This document shows positions 1-11,099 of a stretch of 64,000 bases of DNA, piece by piece. Numbering within the stretch: position 1 is the first letter of the stretch; each line of letters starts with the position of its first letter. The position numbers and the translations under genes are program-made. The DNA comes from Dermatemys mawii (Eukaryota; Chordata; Testudines; Dermatemydidae), in assembly GCA_007922305.1 (NCBI GenBank), contig ML677374.1:12891511-12955510 (forward strand), read 5' to 3'. The notes under the pieces were generated by a model, which worked only from the letters and a program-made list of their open reading frames with translations, searched no databases and was not told the DNA's origin.

Positions 1-490
1 AGTACTAGTAGCATACAAAATACTACTGCTAATAATAAAAACAACAAAAGAAGACATGACAACTTGTCTGCTGATTTGGTGGCCTCAAGTTGTTGAAAGC
101 CTCTGTATGTTGACTTAGTAGGCAGTGCTGAATTACTCTACAGTTTTTCCTTTTCCTTATATAAAACTATTCTCTAGAGCCTGAGCTCCATAATGGTGAT
201 AAATCCCATGATTTGATGTGGTTTGTTGTTCTGAGATTTCTTCCCAGATTTAGGAGAAGGAATTAATTGTGGTCCTTTCCTTTTGTACTTTATCTAAAAC
301 AATGTTGCCCTCCACTGTTCTAAATTACATGGTCTTTCTCTTTGAATGTTCCATTCCTTACATAGCAGAACTCTTGTCAACCTGAACAGGTGTTGTTTAA
401 AAATAGCGAAGGAGTAGAGTGAGGTCCCCAGAATTTTGGGTGTTGATTCAAAGATTCTCTCATCCACTGCAATGCAGAGGATTGCACACA

Positions 491-565
491 TTCTGTGGGT
501 GAAATCCTGGCCCCACTGAAGTCAATGGGAGTTTTGTCAGTGGGGCCCAGGATTTCACTCCATTT
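491..565. repeat. Short palindromic dispersed repeat
   Basis: Two inverted arms flank a short loop. GAAATCCTGGCCCCACTGA on the left is answered by TCAGTGGGGCCCAGGATTTC on the right. The core AAGTCAATGGGAG motif recurs at 9360-9440, 12385-12450, 37262-37395 and 61525-61600, so this is a family and not a single chance hairpin. I cannot name the family. It is probably an old non-autonomous element. Confidence 0.6.
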
Positions 566-1228
566 ATTTTTCACTACCTTTCTCCCTCTCTCCACAACAC
601 TGATGCTTTACGATGTGCAGCTTCACCTAGTAAAGGATCATCATCTTCCCCAGAGGAATCTATTCTGGAATATTTCACTCCACAGCCCAACTTTTGTTAC
701 AAAACTAGTGATGAGACAGAGCTGCAAAGTTTGGCTCTGAAGTTGGGTGCCAAGGGTCTCCAAAGATCAAGGGGCATTTGGGTCCATGATTTTGGTTCAG
801 CCTGGCACAGACAGAAGGGGCAACGGTAAGATTATTGGTGGTATCCATACTCTCATCACCATTTTCTCAGAGCTCTAGGATGCTGGGATTTGGTTCATTT
901 TTCTCCCTGGATACATCCCACAAAGACTCAGGATTCAAATTATATCAGAATAATCCCCAAACCTAGACAAGGTGAGGCTGAATTTCAAGCAAACCTAGCC
1001 TAGGATTCAAGCAAGCAAAAATGTAGTGGGTTTGGCTTACAGACTATAAACAATTGATGCAAATTAATTTCAGCCTATAGTATTTTCATTAATTTGAGGG
1101 AGCGGGAGCCTTACTCATGCCAGTTTAGACTTTTCTCTGCAAAAGCCACCAGTGGAATGAGTTGGATTAGTAGTAGGTCTTGTGCTAGCTCTCTGTGGTT
1201 TGCACAGTGATGAATTTCATTCACTCTT
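566..1228. other. Unassigned non-coding sequence
   Basis: I see no gene, RNA or recognisable repeat here. The open frame that enters from the left is the palindromic repeat running into unique sequence. Confidence 0.5.
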
Positions 1229-1385
1229 AGGTCTTGTCTAGTTCAGGGACAGAGGCCGGGGTTAACATCATGTTAGTTAACACTCTTTCAACCATAAGAG
1301 ACAGAGATAACACCTTTAACACATGTTAACTGGTCAAGATCAATCCTAAATTTAATCCCATCTACACTAGCAGCAGCATGGTAAT
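1229..1385 (+). mobile_element. MITE-like fragment with GTCT-type end
   Basis: The left end reads TTA then GGTCTTGTCTAG, resembling the GGCCTGGTCTACAC ends of better copies at 27318 and 51937. The interior has repeated GTTAAC / ACATGTTAAC palindromes. CATCTACACTAGC near 1370 may be the degraded right end. The boundaries are uncertain. Confidence 0.4.
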
Positions 1386-2305
1386 GGTTGACATCATATT
1401 AGCTATGACCTTTACATAAGTACTCTCCCCCTCTTCGCCCAGGTCTATCTGCAAATCACAACACTGATTTAATTCATTTCTCTCAAGAAACTGAATACAT
1501 CAATTTCATACTGCTGCCCATGTTTAGCCTGTCAGAAACCTGTCCCCAAGGTCTCATCTGTCATGTGGCAACACAACTCCCTGCAGATTTGCTGCAACTT
1601 CCAGCCCTCACTGGTGTCTGTTCATTTGCTTAATAAACATGCTGTGTCCTGTATAATATAAAACATGTGCATCTCATACACTGTTAAAATGACTTCTGGG
1701 CTAACACAGCTACTTAATTCCATTTTGCCATTGATTTATCATTTTCAAGTTAAATAATAAACATGGATAGTAGCCAGAAGACTGAGGACTCTGCTTTCTC
1801 TCCCTCTAGATTTTGATTTACGTGTTTGTTTATTTACTGATAAATTTAAGTGCTCCCAATTGCGTTTCACACATAATCCAAGCAAATCCTGAGGATTTGC
1901 TTTCACAATTGATTAGAAAAGTCAGTGTTTTACACAAAGGATTAAAAAGGGAAATATCTAGAAGCCTTGATGGAATCTACTAATGAAAGCAATTATCTCC
2001 AATATGTCCTCCGGCACCAAAAAATCGGTGTCAAGTATACCAAAGCACAAAAACACTTAATATGATTAATGTTACAGATACTGTCGTAATTAGAGTCGCA
2101 TATTAATTTGCACATTGCAGGACTGCATCCTAGGCTTCTCACTGAATCAGCACACACTGTGAGTTTACCACTTCAGCCTTTTATTTTCTAATAGCTTACT
2201 CCTTTAGAATTCGCTTAAACAGTAGTTGGTGTCAGTTCCAAGCAGGCAGAAGTCCTGACCAAATGAATAATTATAACAATGCTTGGCTCTTTTAAGGCAC
2301 TTTTC
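1386..2305. other. Unassigned AT-rich unique sequence
   Basis: No gene or clear repeat is visible. The part at about 1830-1930 is AT-rich with homeodomain-type ATTA/TAAT cores and no repeat character, so it could be a conserved non-coding element. That is inference only. Confidence 0.4.
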
Positions 2306-2309
2306 ATCC

Positions 2310-2475
2310 ATAGGTCTCAACATACTCCATAAAGGAATCATTTTCCAGATGGTGAAACTGCAGCAGGGAAAGGTGAAGAGAGTTGCCCAGTGCCACAGAG
2401 CAGGACAGCGGCAGAGAGCAGAATTAGATCTCCCCACTTTTTATCCCATGCCCTGTCCACCGGGAGCACACTGCA
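2310..2475 (-). mobile_element. MIR-like SINE, minus strand
   Basis: The reverse-oriented MIR core is recognisable: a stretch like 'cagatggtgaaactgcagc', then 'gttgcccagtgccacagag', then a 'gcagaattagatctcc' block. These match in order the complement of the MIR segments for the downstream core, the 'tgaccttgggcaa' motif and the 'gggttcgaatccc' box. Divergence is high, as expected for an ancient amniote SINE. Confidence 0.7.
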
Positions 2476-2588
2476 TACCTGAGCTGAGCCTGTCATGTTA
2501 GAAAATTCTCTCATCTGGGACCAGTAATTTTAAATGTTTGAGGGTTTCTTTGGATGGATGAATTAAATATCAGTGGTGGGTCATTATT

Positions 2589-2713
2589 AGGGTGACCAGA
2601 TAGCAAGCGTGAAAAAGCAGGATAAGAGGTAGGAGGTAATAGGCGCCTATATAAGATAAAGAAAGCCCTGAGTATCGGGACTCGCCCTATAAAATGGGAA
2701 CATCTAGTCACCT
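2589..2713. mobile_element. Short TIR element, AGGGTGACC ends
   Basis: The left end AGGGTGACCAGAT faces the right end ATCTAGTCACCT as an imperfect inverted repeat. The element is about 125 bp and non-coding. TATT abuts both sides and may be the target duplication, but a TA duplication fits as well. A second copy lies at 56331-56436. The superfamily is unresolved. Confidence 0.6.
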
Positions 2714-2719
2714 TATTCG

Positions 2720-3640
2720 TTATCAGCATCATGGTAATAACAACTAGTTCCATAAGGAAGGATCAAGGAAAGATGAAGCACTTTTCTATGTGAATCACTG
2801 CTAAAGAGGGACCAAGAGCTGCTGTTAGAGGAACTGACAGAACCAAACACTGAGAGAAACACAGCGATACCAACAACTAACTCACCTGAAGGCATCCCAA
2901 TTAAGTGGAATTACTATTCCCATTAAGCAGCCGCCATGGCTGCTAAATCATTACTCTGGGAGACGTCCTGATTAGGAGGAGATGAAGCTCAGCGTATCGT
3001 ATGACATGGGTTATTGCTTACACATTCCAGACTCCTGCCCCACCAATTACAGTGACCACTTCAGAGGAAGTGATGGCACAAATGAGATACAGTAGTTCCT
3101 GCTACACATAACTGAGCCAAACAGATGCCCTCTGGAGATGTGGCCAGGGTTGGTGGGAAAATCCATACCCAAGGAAGAACATTGTGGAGCTGGCTGACAG
3201 GATAACCATAGTGGTTTCTTCCTCAGCTTGTACCTAAGACTATCCCTGGATGCTTTTGAGATTGGCCTATCACTACCAATGAGACTTATACACAATGTGC
3301 CTAAAACATGTAATCAAACTGAGTCCATTTGAATTTGCCCATTAATCTTCCCTATCCACAGGGGAAATGCACGTAAAATTGCACACACGTTGGGCCTCAT
3401 AATCAAGAATAGACTCACACGAAGCAAATCTGAGTGGAATGTCTGAAGCATGGAGAGCGTTCTGCCAGGCTCTGCCCTGCTTGCTCCAACCTTCCCACCC
3501 TCTTCTCACAGTCTCTTCGCCTCAATTTCACTGCACCCCTGCTCTGTCCTTTTTCCCTTCCATTTAGCTGACCTCCTCGTAAGCAAACCCACTCACCCCC
3601 ATGGGGGGAAAAGTCCACACCAACTGAACAAAACCCATCA
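2720..3640. other. Unassigned non-coding sequence
   Basis: No gene or confidently assigned repeat. A C/T-rich stretch at 3480-3600 keeps a frame open by composition, not by coding. Confidence 0.4.
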
Positions 3641-3654
3641 CGGCACTCACATGC

Positions 3655-3922
3655 TGTTTGCCACCATCACATCGTTCACTCTGTTGCTGTGTCCTACCCT
3701 TTTCCCCATCCTGTGTTTGTCTTGTCTATTTGAACCTTATTGGATCGTTGTTTCCTTGTCTGCCCATAGCCATCTGTTTTCTTTTGCCTTATACTTAGAT
3801 TGTAAGCTCCTTGGGGCAAGGGACTGTCTTTTTGTTCAGTGTTTGTACAGAACCTAACACCATTGGGGTCCTGGATGATGACCGAGGCTCCTAGACGCTA
3901 TGGCACTACAAGTAATAAATAA
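3655..3922 (+). mobile_element. L2/L3-like LINE 3' end, plus strand
   Basis: Contains the signature tail 'attgtaagctccttggggc', then a block on expected cost of 'gtttgtacagaacctaac', then 'ggggtcctgg', and ends in a short AAT-repeat tail (agtaataaataa). The same tail appears inverted at 29258-29530 and at the 3' end of the coding copy at 37868-39010, which ties it to a LINE with a YADD reverse transcriptase. It explains the 135-codon open frame overlapping this site, which is not a gene. Confidence 0.75.
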
Positions 3923-3924
3923 CC

Positions 3925-5084
3925 ATCATTTACTCCATTCCTATGCTTGGGATAGATACAAGGAAATATCTGGAATAAGTGTCCTTAAGGCAGGACCCTG
4001 CTCAGCCTTTGATGTAAATAAGAGCAGCCTCAGGGTTATCTTACTCTCTCCTTCCCATGCCCACCCCTCGTCCCCAGCATGGGCTCTGAAAAACAGAGAA
4101 GCATGAAGCAGAGCACTTCCGCCCTGCCGTCATCTTACGCCTGACATGCCAGCTGGAAGCAGAGCCAGTTTAGAGACCTTACATCAGTTCCACATTGGCT
4201 GTGGAAAGGCATTCCTGCCCGTGCCCTCCTTTTACACTGCTAGAGTGGCTCAAAGGTGCCTTTGTTCAACCACAAATCAGGTCCACTCTTTTCATTCTAA
4301 ATCCACCACTCTCAGTGAAGAATTTGGCTTCGTCAAGCAGTGAGAGCTTTATTATTATTTTTTTTTTTACCCAGCAATTCCTCTTCTGTATAGAGGTCTG
4401 ACCTTTAAATGAAGGTGCATGCCAGGAAGAATCCGGAGCTTGTTATCGAGACAATCTGTGGCACTAGCTGTGTGGTAATGTCCTCCCGAGGTGATGAATC
4501 AGATCTATCAATGTCTAGATACTAAGGCTTTTTTTATCCTTGCAAACTCAGGGCTTTCCAAATCTCTAAGCCTGATCAGAGATACAGCACTACAAGAGCT
4601 TACTTAAATCTCAGCAAGTGAGAGGGGTTGGGGAAGAAGCTCACATAGAATAAAGAACACCGCTTTTTTTCTTGTGAAGATAAAACATAACTCCAGGTAC
4701 ATGAAGCACAATAAAAGCCTTTAGAGAACAGAAGAGATCTTTGTCAGGAATTGTATCTCATTTAATACCATTGTTTCACTCTATGCATTTCAGAAAGGAA
4801 GCCATTTATCTTGCTGCTCTTTGTTTCAGGGTGTCCCCCCACCCAGCCCCACATTGCCCTCATGTAGATTTTCAGTTTTATTAGAAATTGAATCGCTGAT
4901 GAGGTGCTAGTCTGATCCATGCCCCCAGAAGGCAGACTTTAAAAGTGGGGTATTCTGACGCAAAAGCTTTCAAAAATTATTATTAATACTAAAATCTAAT
5001 AATCCAGTTAATTTTCAATAGCAGATTATTTAAACTGACAAAAAATATATGCATTTGTGCTTTACGCAAAATTTGGCTCAAGCC
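3925..5084. other. Unassigned non-coding sequence
   Basis: No gene or repeat that I can name. It contains a short T-run near 4350 and a C-rich run near 4840. Confidence 0.4.
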
Positions 5085-5175
5085 AAGATTTTCAAAGCTG
5101 GATGCCTAAAATTTGATACTTTAAATCTATGTTGAGGCACCAGTAGAGGAGACTTTTCAAAGGCACAAATGGAAG
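5085..5175. repeat. Degraded 'ATTTTCAAAG' palindromic repeat
   Basis: ATTTTCAAAGCTGGATGCCTA near 5090 and CTTTTCAAAGGCAC near 5155 resemble the repeat seen better at 17105, 39270, 51750 and 60045. The copy is short and decayed. Confidence 0.35.
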
Positions 5176-5984
5176 TGAAGCCTATTGGATTTCCTTGAAG
5201 ATGCTGTGAGTTCATCTTTCTAGGTTCATAGCACCTGGCTAGAATTCTGTACCTAGCATCATTGAAAACCTCTATGGGATTTCTCCATTTCTCAGTGTAT
5301 GCCCCAAACTTACACTAAGGTTAATGGGAGTTACACACCCGCAAAAGAAGGAAAATCACAGTCCTGTTGTTTGAGTACACCTGCCAAGAGGTATAATACT
5401 GTAGTGGTTTCTGCTCAGAGAAGTAAAGTCCCAGAAAAGTCATGTCAACTAGAGCAATAGAGAGACTTACCTTTGATTCAACTTGATGCAGATCATGGTG
5501 CTCTCTCTGGAACATAAATAAAACATAGAAGTTGCTAAATATGTTTAATTCATAGATCCAAATAGTCCAGTATTCAGGGCTAGAATCTAATGCTTTGGAG
5601 GAAGGAAAAATCTTGACCCACACACCACAAATTACTTTAACTACTTGTATTACTATAACATGGAGGAAGGCAGACACAATTCTTTTCCTACCCGCTTCAT
5701 GCAATTGTCTGACACCTACACTCAAGAGATTTGAATACCCATACAATATTGCTCCTAAAAATGTCCTTGACTAAAATGAAGCTGTCTGAGTCTTTTACAG
5801 CTTCCACATTTATGTATGTTAAATTTCACTTTGCTAATCACAAAAAGAAGGGAACATGGTAAGCATTTGGGACACCTCATTTATCGCTGTTTTTAAAAAA
5901 TAAATCATAATTTGTTCTTTTATAGTGGCATCCACTACAGGAGCACAAATCACTTTGCAAAGATTTCATGAATTATAGTGCACA

Positions 5985-6062
5985 GTCTCTTTAGATTGAA
6001 AACTCTTCAGGGCAAGTACTGCCTCTCATTTTGTGTGAATACCATGCGTGGTATTCTGTGTG
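5985..6062 (+). mobile_element. L2/L3-like LINE tail fragment
   Basis: 'ttagattgaaaactcttcag' followed by 'ggcaagtactgcctctc' matches the 'tagattgtaagctccttggggcaaggga' block of the tail at 3655-3922, with several substitutions. Only the tail is present. Confidence 0.5.
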
Positions 6063-6404
6063 TAAATACCATGCTTCTGTATTCCTCCTCCTAAAAAAAC
6101 TCATCTAGGCAAATCAAAAACAAAACATTAAGAGTGAGATTCTACCTCCCTTACTCATGTTGAGAAGTTCTTTACATGACAAGTAGTGCTGTTGATTTTG
6201 CTGCTTCCCTGTGTTGTTTTCCATTTACCCCAATCTTTTGTATTAACTACATAAAATAACATTTTTCACAGGCCAAGGATCAGTGAGCTTCAATGGTCTT
6301 TTCTTGTGACCAAAATTTTGGTTTGTTTTTTGTGATTTCACTCCTTTAGATCAAAAGAAACAACGGATACTTAAGTGGGTTTTGCATCAGCATGTTGGTC
6401 AATC

Positions 6405-6630
6405 TTTCAGACGCGATAAATCAATCCCCAAGTGCTCTCCCATCAACTCCTACACTCCATCATCACAAGAGGCGCAGGCGGAGTTGATGGGGGAGCGGCA
6501 GCAGTCGACTCAGTGCCGTGAAGATGTCGCGGTAAGTCAACTTAAATACATCGACTTCAGCTACGCTATTCCCATAGCTGAAGTTGCATATCTTAGGTCG
6601 ATTCCCTTCCACCCCAGTGTAGACCAGGGC
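6405..6630 (-). mobile_element. Truncated GGTCTACAC-type MITE, minus strand
   Basis: The right end CAGTGTAGACCAGGGC is the complement of the GGCCTGGTCTACACT terminus. Inside, GCGATAAATCAATCCCC, GGCGGAGTTGATGGGGGAG and CATCGACTTCAGCTACG match the interiors of the complete copies at 22759-23057, 27318-27596 and 51937-52216. The left terminus is missing: the sequence starts inside the GATAAATC hairpin. This explains the 86-codon open frame here, which is not a gene. Confidence 0.75.
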
Positions 6631-6639
6631 TCAGTGAAA

Positions 6640-7900
6640 TAACTCCCCCTGCAGTAATTGCCAATTCCTTGGCTTCAGCCCAGTGCTGAGAATCATTTTT
6701 ATTTCTATGTGCTTTAAAAATAGGAGGGGAAAGCAGTGTTCATGGATGGACAGCATATGAATTGCCTGCAAAATCCAAGTCTGCGTGGAGAGAATTTATA
6801 ACCTACCGAGCATGGTGGTAGCTGAGGTTTTTGCCCACTAAACATCTCATCAATCATTAGTTTCCTTGAAAAAAAGATAATTTTGAAAAGGAAAATGTGA
6901 TTGGTCTGGATCATTATGTTCGCCCTCTAGGGCAGGGATTTGAAATTTTTAATTTGTTTTCATCAGTCTAAGTCACCACCAAACTCGGAGTATGACAATT
7001 GACTTCCATAGCCCAGGTATTATAGATGATGAGATAAGGGTTGAATTATTGCCGTAGCTGTGCTGGTGTGATACTACTTCTGTTGCTCCATTTGCCCCAT
7101 ACATGATCTCTATAGTCTACCTGAGCTGACCTGATTGCTGGTTCATGGCCTAGGGCAGCTGGCTGCTCGGCCCGCTACTTATCATGCTGACCAGTATGGT
7201 CTCTCTTATTGTTTCCTTGAGGAAACTGGTTGGGCCAGAGACTTGTTCACTAAAGTTTTAAATTCTGGCAACAGCTTCATGATACACAGGCTCCTTGGCA
7301 AAGGGTCTCTGGTTCTTTGCAAACAGCTTTCATCTCAGACCTGACAAACTCACTATACCAAAAACACACTATTTATACATAAAGAGTAGTTGATGTAAAG
7401 TATCTACAGAAAGCTCTCAGCTTGTCAAGATTCTTTATTGTGAGATGTATGTACAGGTAACATTTAAGGAATAATATAAGTATATTGAAATTATGCTTTA
7501 TGGAGTTGGAGTAAAAATTAGTCACCAGGGGAAAATATGTCTTGCTGATGGCCCTTTCAAGCAGGGAGGGGTTATCTCCCTTCCCTGGTTAGCTGCTGAT
7601 GTAACGCAAGGCTCATGACCATCCCAAGATTTTCAATGGAGGTTAAAAAAGAAGATGAAGATTACAAGAGACAGGCTTACCCTGCCCACGAGTAAAGACA
7701 AAAAACTGTTTCAGTGGAACATAAGAGTGGGGGAAAACACGCTGCATCCTTTCCCTGAGGAGATATTTTGAAGAGCAGGGATACCCTCATGAAAAATTGG
7801 ATTCTGGTTCCTGTGAAGTCACTCAGCTCTGCAAGAGACTGAATTTTTGGGGGGAAAAACCTACTTTATTAGATTGGAAAGCTAATTAAGTGTAGAATTA
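6640..7900. other. Unassigned non-coding sequence
   Basis: No gene or named repeat. Open frames are all under 70 codons and none resembles a known domain. Confidence 0.4.
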
Positions 7901-7909
7901 AGTGTTCAC

Positions 7910-8460
7910 ATTTTATTATTGTGTTTTCTATTGTAGCCATTTGTTTTCATTGCTCCTTCTTGTTTCTAGGTGAATATCTATCCTTTCTTAAATAAACCTC
8001 TATTATATTATTATTACAAGTCCTGCGTGTTACACACGAATGGTGGTTAAATGTAAAACTGGTAAACTTTCTTGTACTCAGCTAAAATCCTAATAAATTT
8101 GATAGACATTTGGTGGGCTATGTGAAATACCTTGGCCAAAAAGCCTACCACCATAGCTGATATAAACTAGCATCCTCATTAGCAGCCTCAGAAGAGAGGT
8201 CAAGAATTGCTTCAGGGACAGAGGCTCTGGGATTTCTGAGTAACAAGTGTTAGGTGTTGGATATCACAGTGGAATGCTTCAAAGGAACTTGGACTGGGGT
8301 GTATGTCTTGTTAACCTGAAAGGCTAAGACAGGGCTCACATAGCCCAGAGGGGAGCGTTTAAGTGGCTGAAAGGCTGGTAGCATTAGGGAGCTGACACCC
8401 AGCTAGATACAGGCAAGACTCACTCATGCCAGAGGCATGAGTCCTGGTGCTCAGAGAACC
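7910..8460 (+). mobile_element. Possible LTR-like or retroelement 3' region
   Basis: An AATAAA signal near 7990 is followed by several hundred bases sharing order and scattered words with 23140-23600: the AATAAAC block, 'ggctaagacag' and 'gggagctgacac' versus 'gggggctgacac'. Paired occurrence suggests a dispersed element, perhaps an LTR. I could not find both termini or a target duplication. Confidence 0.3.
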
Positions 8461-8534
8461 AATCCAAACTCAATGAAGCTCGAGTCTCTTGAGTGCTTTA
8501 ATACTTTGGTTTAATTATGAGGGTTCGGCTTGGT

Positions 8535-8622
8535 GTTGAGGTGGGTGGGTGGTATTTACTGCTCTGTGATACATAGGAAGATCAGGATGACATGATTGGA
8601 TGGTCCCTTTTGGCCTTAAACA
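8535..8622 (+). mobile_element. CR1 LINE 3' tail
   Basis: 'tgatacataggaagatcagg' and 'ggtcccttttggccttaaa' match the CR1 3' terminal block also seen at 41240-41302 and 27075-27178. Only the extreme 3' end is present, the usual outcome of 5' truncation. Confidence 0.75.
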
Positions 8623-8625
8623 CTG

Positions 8626-8692
8626 AGGCAGGTCTATGCTGGGGACGGTGGGGGTTGACCTAAGATACACAGCTTCAGCTACATGTGCAGGA
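8626..8692 (+). mobile_element. 5' fragment of GGTCTACAC-type MITE
   Basis: GGCAGGTCTATGCTGGGG then GTTGACCTAAGATACACAGC corresponds to the first ~65 bp of the complete element at 51937. It directly abuts the CR1 tail at 8535-8622. Confidence 0.55.
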
Positions 8693-9121
8693 CTTGGAGA
8701 AATAGGGAATGAAATGCTATGAAATAATCTTCCTGAGCTACTGGTTAATTAAAATTTTCAGCACCCTGTTAAGGATATTGAGTTAATTTACAGTTTATTT
8801 ACAGAAACAGGGGGTATTGAAATAAAATACATTTTAATAAAAGGAAATTAACTACAGACAAGACAAAAGATTTTAAAAAGCTATTATGTTTTTCTCCACA
8901 TAAGAACTAAACCAGATAACCTACATAAAATAATACCAACCTATAGATTCTATAATCTGAGGTCTGTATATTCTAGCTAGCTGCTTACCCGGATTTCCTT
9001 TTACATTTTAATGAGGCTCTCCATGTTAAATATCTGCATTAAGGTCCTATTTGTTGTCTCTCTCCCTCTCTTCCATCCATCCTTTGTATGATGAGTCAGG
9101 TGCTAATTACCCTGTGGGCAG

Positions 9122-9137
9122 AAACCTTCTACAGATT
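9122..9137 (+). repeat. Target-site duplication, left copy
   Basis: AAACCTTCTACAGATT here is repeated as AAACCTTCTATAGATT at 9351-9366, immediately after the fold-back element. One of 16 bases differs, by a C/T transition. Confidence 0.85.
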
Positions 9138-9350
9138 AAAGAAAACGAGGAATACTTGTGGCACCTTAGAGACTAACCAGTTTATTTCAGCATAAGTTTT
9201 TGTGGGCTACAGCCCACTTCATTCTATGCATCCAATGACGTGGGCTATAGCCCACGAAAGCTTATGCTGAAATAAACTGGTTAGTCTCTAAGGTGCCACA
9301 AGTATTCCTCATTTTCTTTACGGATTCAGACTAACACAGCTGCTAATCTT
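9138..9350 (+). mobile_element. Fold-back retroposon, complete copy
   Basis: The element has two inverted arms, 9147-9217 and 9240-9310, each 71 bases with about three mismatches. Each arm begins with GAGGAATACTTGTGGCACC when read inward. A tail CAGACTAACACAGCTGCTAA follows the right arm and has no poly-A. It sits between 16-bp direct repeats, which points to LINE-type target-primed insertion and away from cut-and-paste transposition. Related copies are at 10970-11087 and 53180-53317. I recall this sequence as very abundant in turtle genomes but do not recall a family name. Confidence 0.8.
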
Positions 9351-9366
9351 AAACCTTCTATAGATT
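9351..9366 (+). repeat. Target-site duplication, right copy
   Basis: AAACCTTCTATAGATT, the partner of 9122-9137. The next bases resume unique sequence. Confidence 0.85.
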
Positions 9367-9439
9367 GCTGTTTCTCAGTGCCCCTGTGAACTCATTGAAG
9401 TCAATGACAAAACTCCCAGTAAGGGAGAATCCTGCCCGA

Positions 9440-10400
9440 AATCTTTTCCTCTCCCTCTCTCAATTTTGCATCTGCCCCTTCAGCTGACTCACTCCAGCTA
9501 TCAACATTCCAAAAGCATTTTCACAGCCTGACTCACGCTTATTTCTCAGTTGGCCTGTGTCATTTGTCTGGAATCTCCCACTTTGTGCATCATTTACACA
9601 CATTCTGTAGGCTTGATCTATTAAGGGCGAGTGACTCACTTAAAAATATTAGGGCCTGATCCTGCAGCTCTCATTCAAATGGGCACTCTCCACTCACAAC
9701 TAATCCCATCACAGGCATAGTTTAAAGGCAGGTCTCAGGCACATCCCAATGAATTTACTCATTTTGAGTAAGCATTTGCAGGATTGAAATATCACAGCAT
9801 CCATTTCAGTGGCAACGTGAACTTTTTTTTTAATGTTAACTCACTGCAAAATGCTAATAGCATAAAACCATTCCAACGTAATGAAATCTACTAGGTAAGG
9901 ACTCTCCAAAGACAGGAGAGACAACTTGGAACTTAAATATTGCAATTCAATATCTCACCATGACGCTAACTGAGTACATTTCTTATCGTAACCAAACTCA
10001 TAAGTAGCTTAATAACACATAAAATGTTGTGCTCAGGATTTTTAGTTTAATAATTTAGCATTAATTTTTTTTCAAGACTATACAATAACATGATGCACAT
10101 AAAGTAGGCTGTGCAAGACACTGATTTTGCACAGGTGCATCAAAAGCAGAATTCATTTCAAATTACATGTGGCGTTGACCTGAGTGATCCTTAATGTGTT
10201 ATTTATCAAGAAAATTAAATTTCTTGTGAAGAGGTTTGAGAGACCCACACATTAGAGCAGGACTTAGCATGTGCTGTGCATTTGGACCGAGTTAAACAAA
10301 AAATTGAAACCTGTGGACATTTTTAGTACCTATGCAGAACCTGGTGTTTCTGCTATGTGAGGGAAGAAGAGCATTAACTTATCTTGCATCAACCACACAT
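9440..10400. other. Unassigned AT-rich non-coding sequence
   Basis: No gene or repeat that I can name. There are long AT-rich stretches, a T-run near 9822 and another near 10065. Confidence 0.4.
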
Positions 10401-10404
10401 CTAT

Positions 10405-10505
10405 AACACATAAGTAAGCGTTATTTCCTCTAGGAGGAAACAAAGATGTTAAGTAACTTGTCCAAGGTCATATGCACTATTAAGGTACATATATGGCTCT
10501 CATTA
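10405..10505 (-). mobile_element. Weak MIR-like fragment
   Basis: 'aggaaacaaagatgttaagt' followed by 'aacttgtccaaggtcat' matches the inverted MIR block 'gaggaaactgaggcacagag...acttgcccaaggtca'. It is too short and diverged to bound well. Confidence 0.45.
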
Positions 10506-10539
10506 CTAGTATTTGAACATCTCACAGACATGACAGGGT

Positions 10540-10735
10540 TTTATCCTTACAACACTTCTGTGAGTTAGAGAAGTATTAGACCTGTTTTACAGAAGGATAA
10601 TTGTGGCACAGAGTAGTTTAAGTTGACCTGTCCATGATAATACAGAGATAGCTGCATTAAATCTTTGAATTTAGCTTGAGTCCTGAGTCATATTCAGGTT
10701 CCCTCTCCACTAGGCCACCCTTCCAACCCTCAGCT
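10540..10735 (-). mobile_element. MIR-like SINE, minus strand
   Basis: The inverted MIR order is visible: 'ttttacagaaggataattg', 'ttgacctgtccatgataat', then 'ctctccactaggccaccct' at the far end. The latter corresponds to the 'agcatggtctagtggaaagag' head region. Divergence is high. Confidence 0.65.
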
Positions 10736-10957
10736 GTATGTCACAGAACAGAACTGAGACATCTTGATCTTTGTGCTTTAACCACAAGACCACCCTTCCT
10801 CCTTTGATAAAAACTAAACAACTGGAGTTGGCTTTACGACAGCAGTTCCTAAAAGTTATCAGTCTATTAATGGCTATTAGGATGGGTGAAGAATGGTGTC
10901 TCTATCCTCTGTTTGTCAGAGGGTAGAGATGGATGACAGGAAAGAGATCACTTGATC

Positions 10958-10969
10958 ATTACCTGTTAG
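10958..10969 (+). repeat. Target-site duplication, left copy
   Basis: ATTACCTGTTAG, repeated exactly at 11088-11099 on the other side of the inserted fold-back element. Confidence 0.9.
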
Positions 10970-11087
10970 AAGAACGGGAGTACTTGTGGCACCTTAGAGA
11001 CTAACAAATTTATTACAGCATAGTCTCTAAGGTGCCTCAAGTACTCCTGTTCTTTTTACGGATACAGACTAACACAGCTGCTACTCT
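10970..11087 (+). mobile_element. Fold-back retroposon, shortened copy
   Basis: Begins AAGAACGGGAGTACTTGTGG and ends TAACACAGCTGCTACTCT, as in the longer copy at 9138-9350. The centre of the hairpin is deleted, leaving arms of about 40 bases meeting near 11019. It is flanked by an exact 12-bp direct duplication and lies inside a CR1 3' region, giving a clean nested insertion. Confidence 0.85.
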
Positions 11088-11099
11088 ATTACCTGTTAG
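11088..11099 (+). repeat. Target-site duplication, right copy
   Basis: ATTACCTGTTAG, the exact partner of 10958-10969; the interrupted CR1 continues directly after it. Confidence 0.9.

Noticed and set aside
3450..3857. 135-codon plus-strand frame
   Set aside because: Covers a C/T-rich stretch and the L2/L3-like LINE tail. The 3' part is repeat sequence.
5321..5746. 141-codon minus-strand open frame
   Set aside because: No domain or similarity recognised, and no start or splice context. Likely chance.
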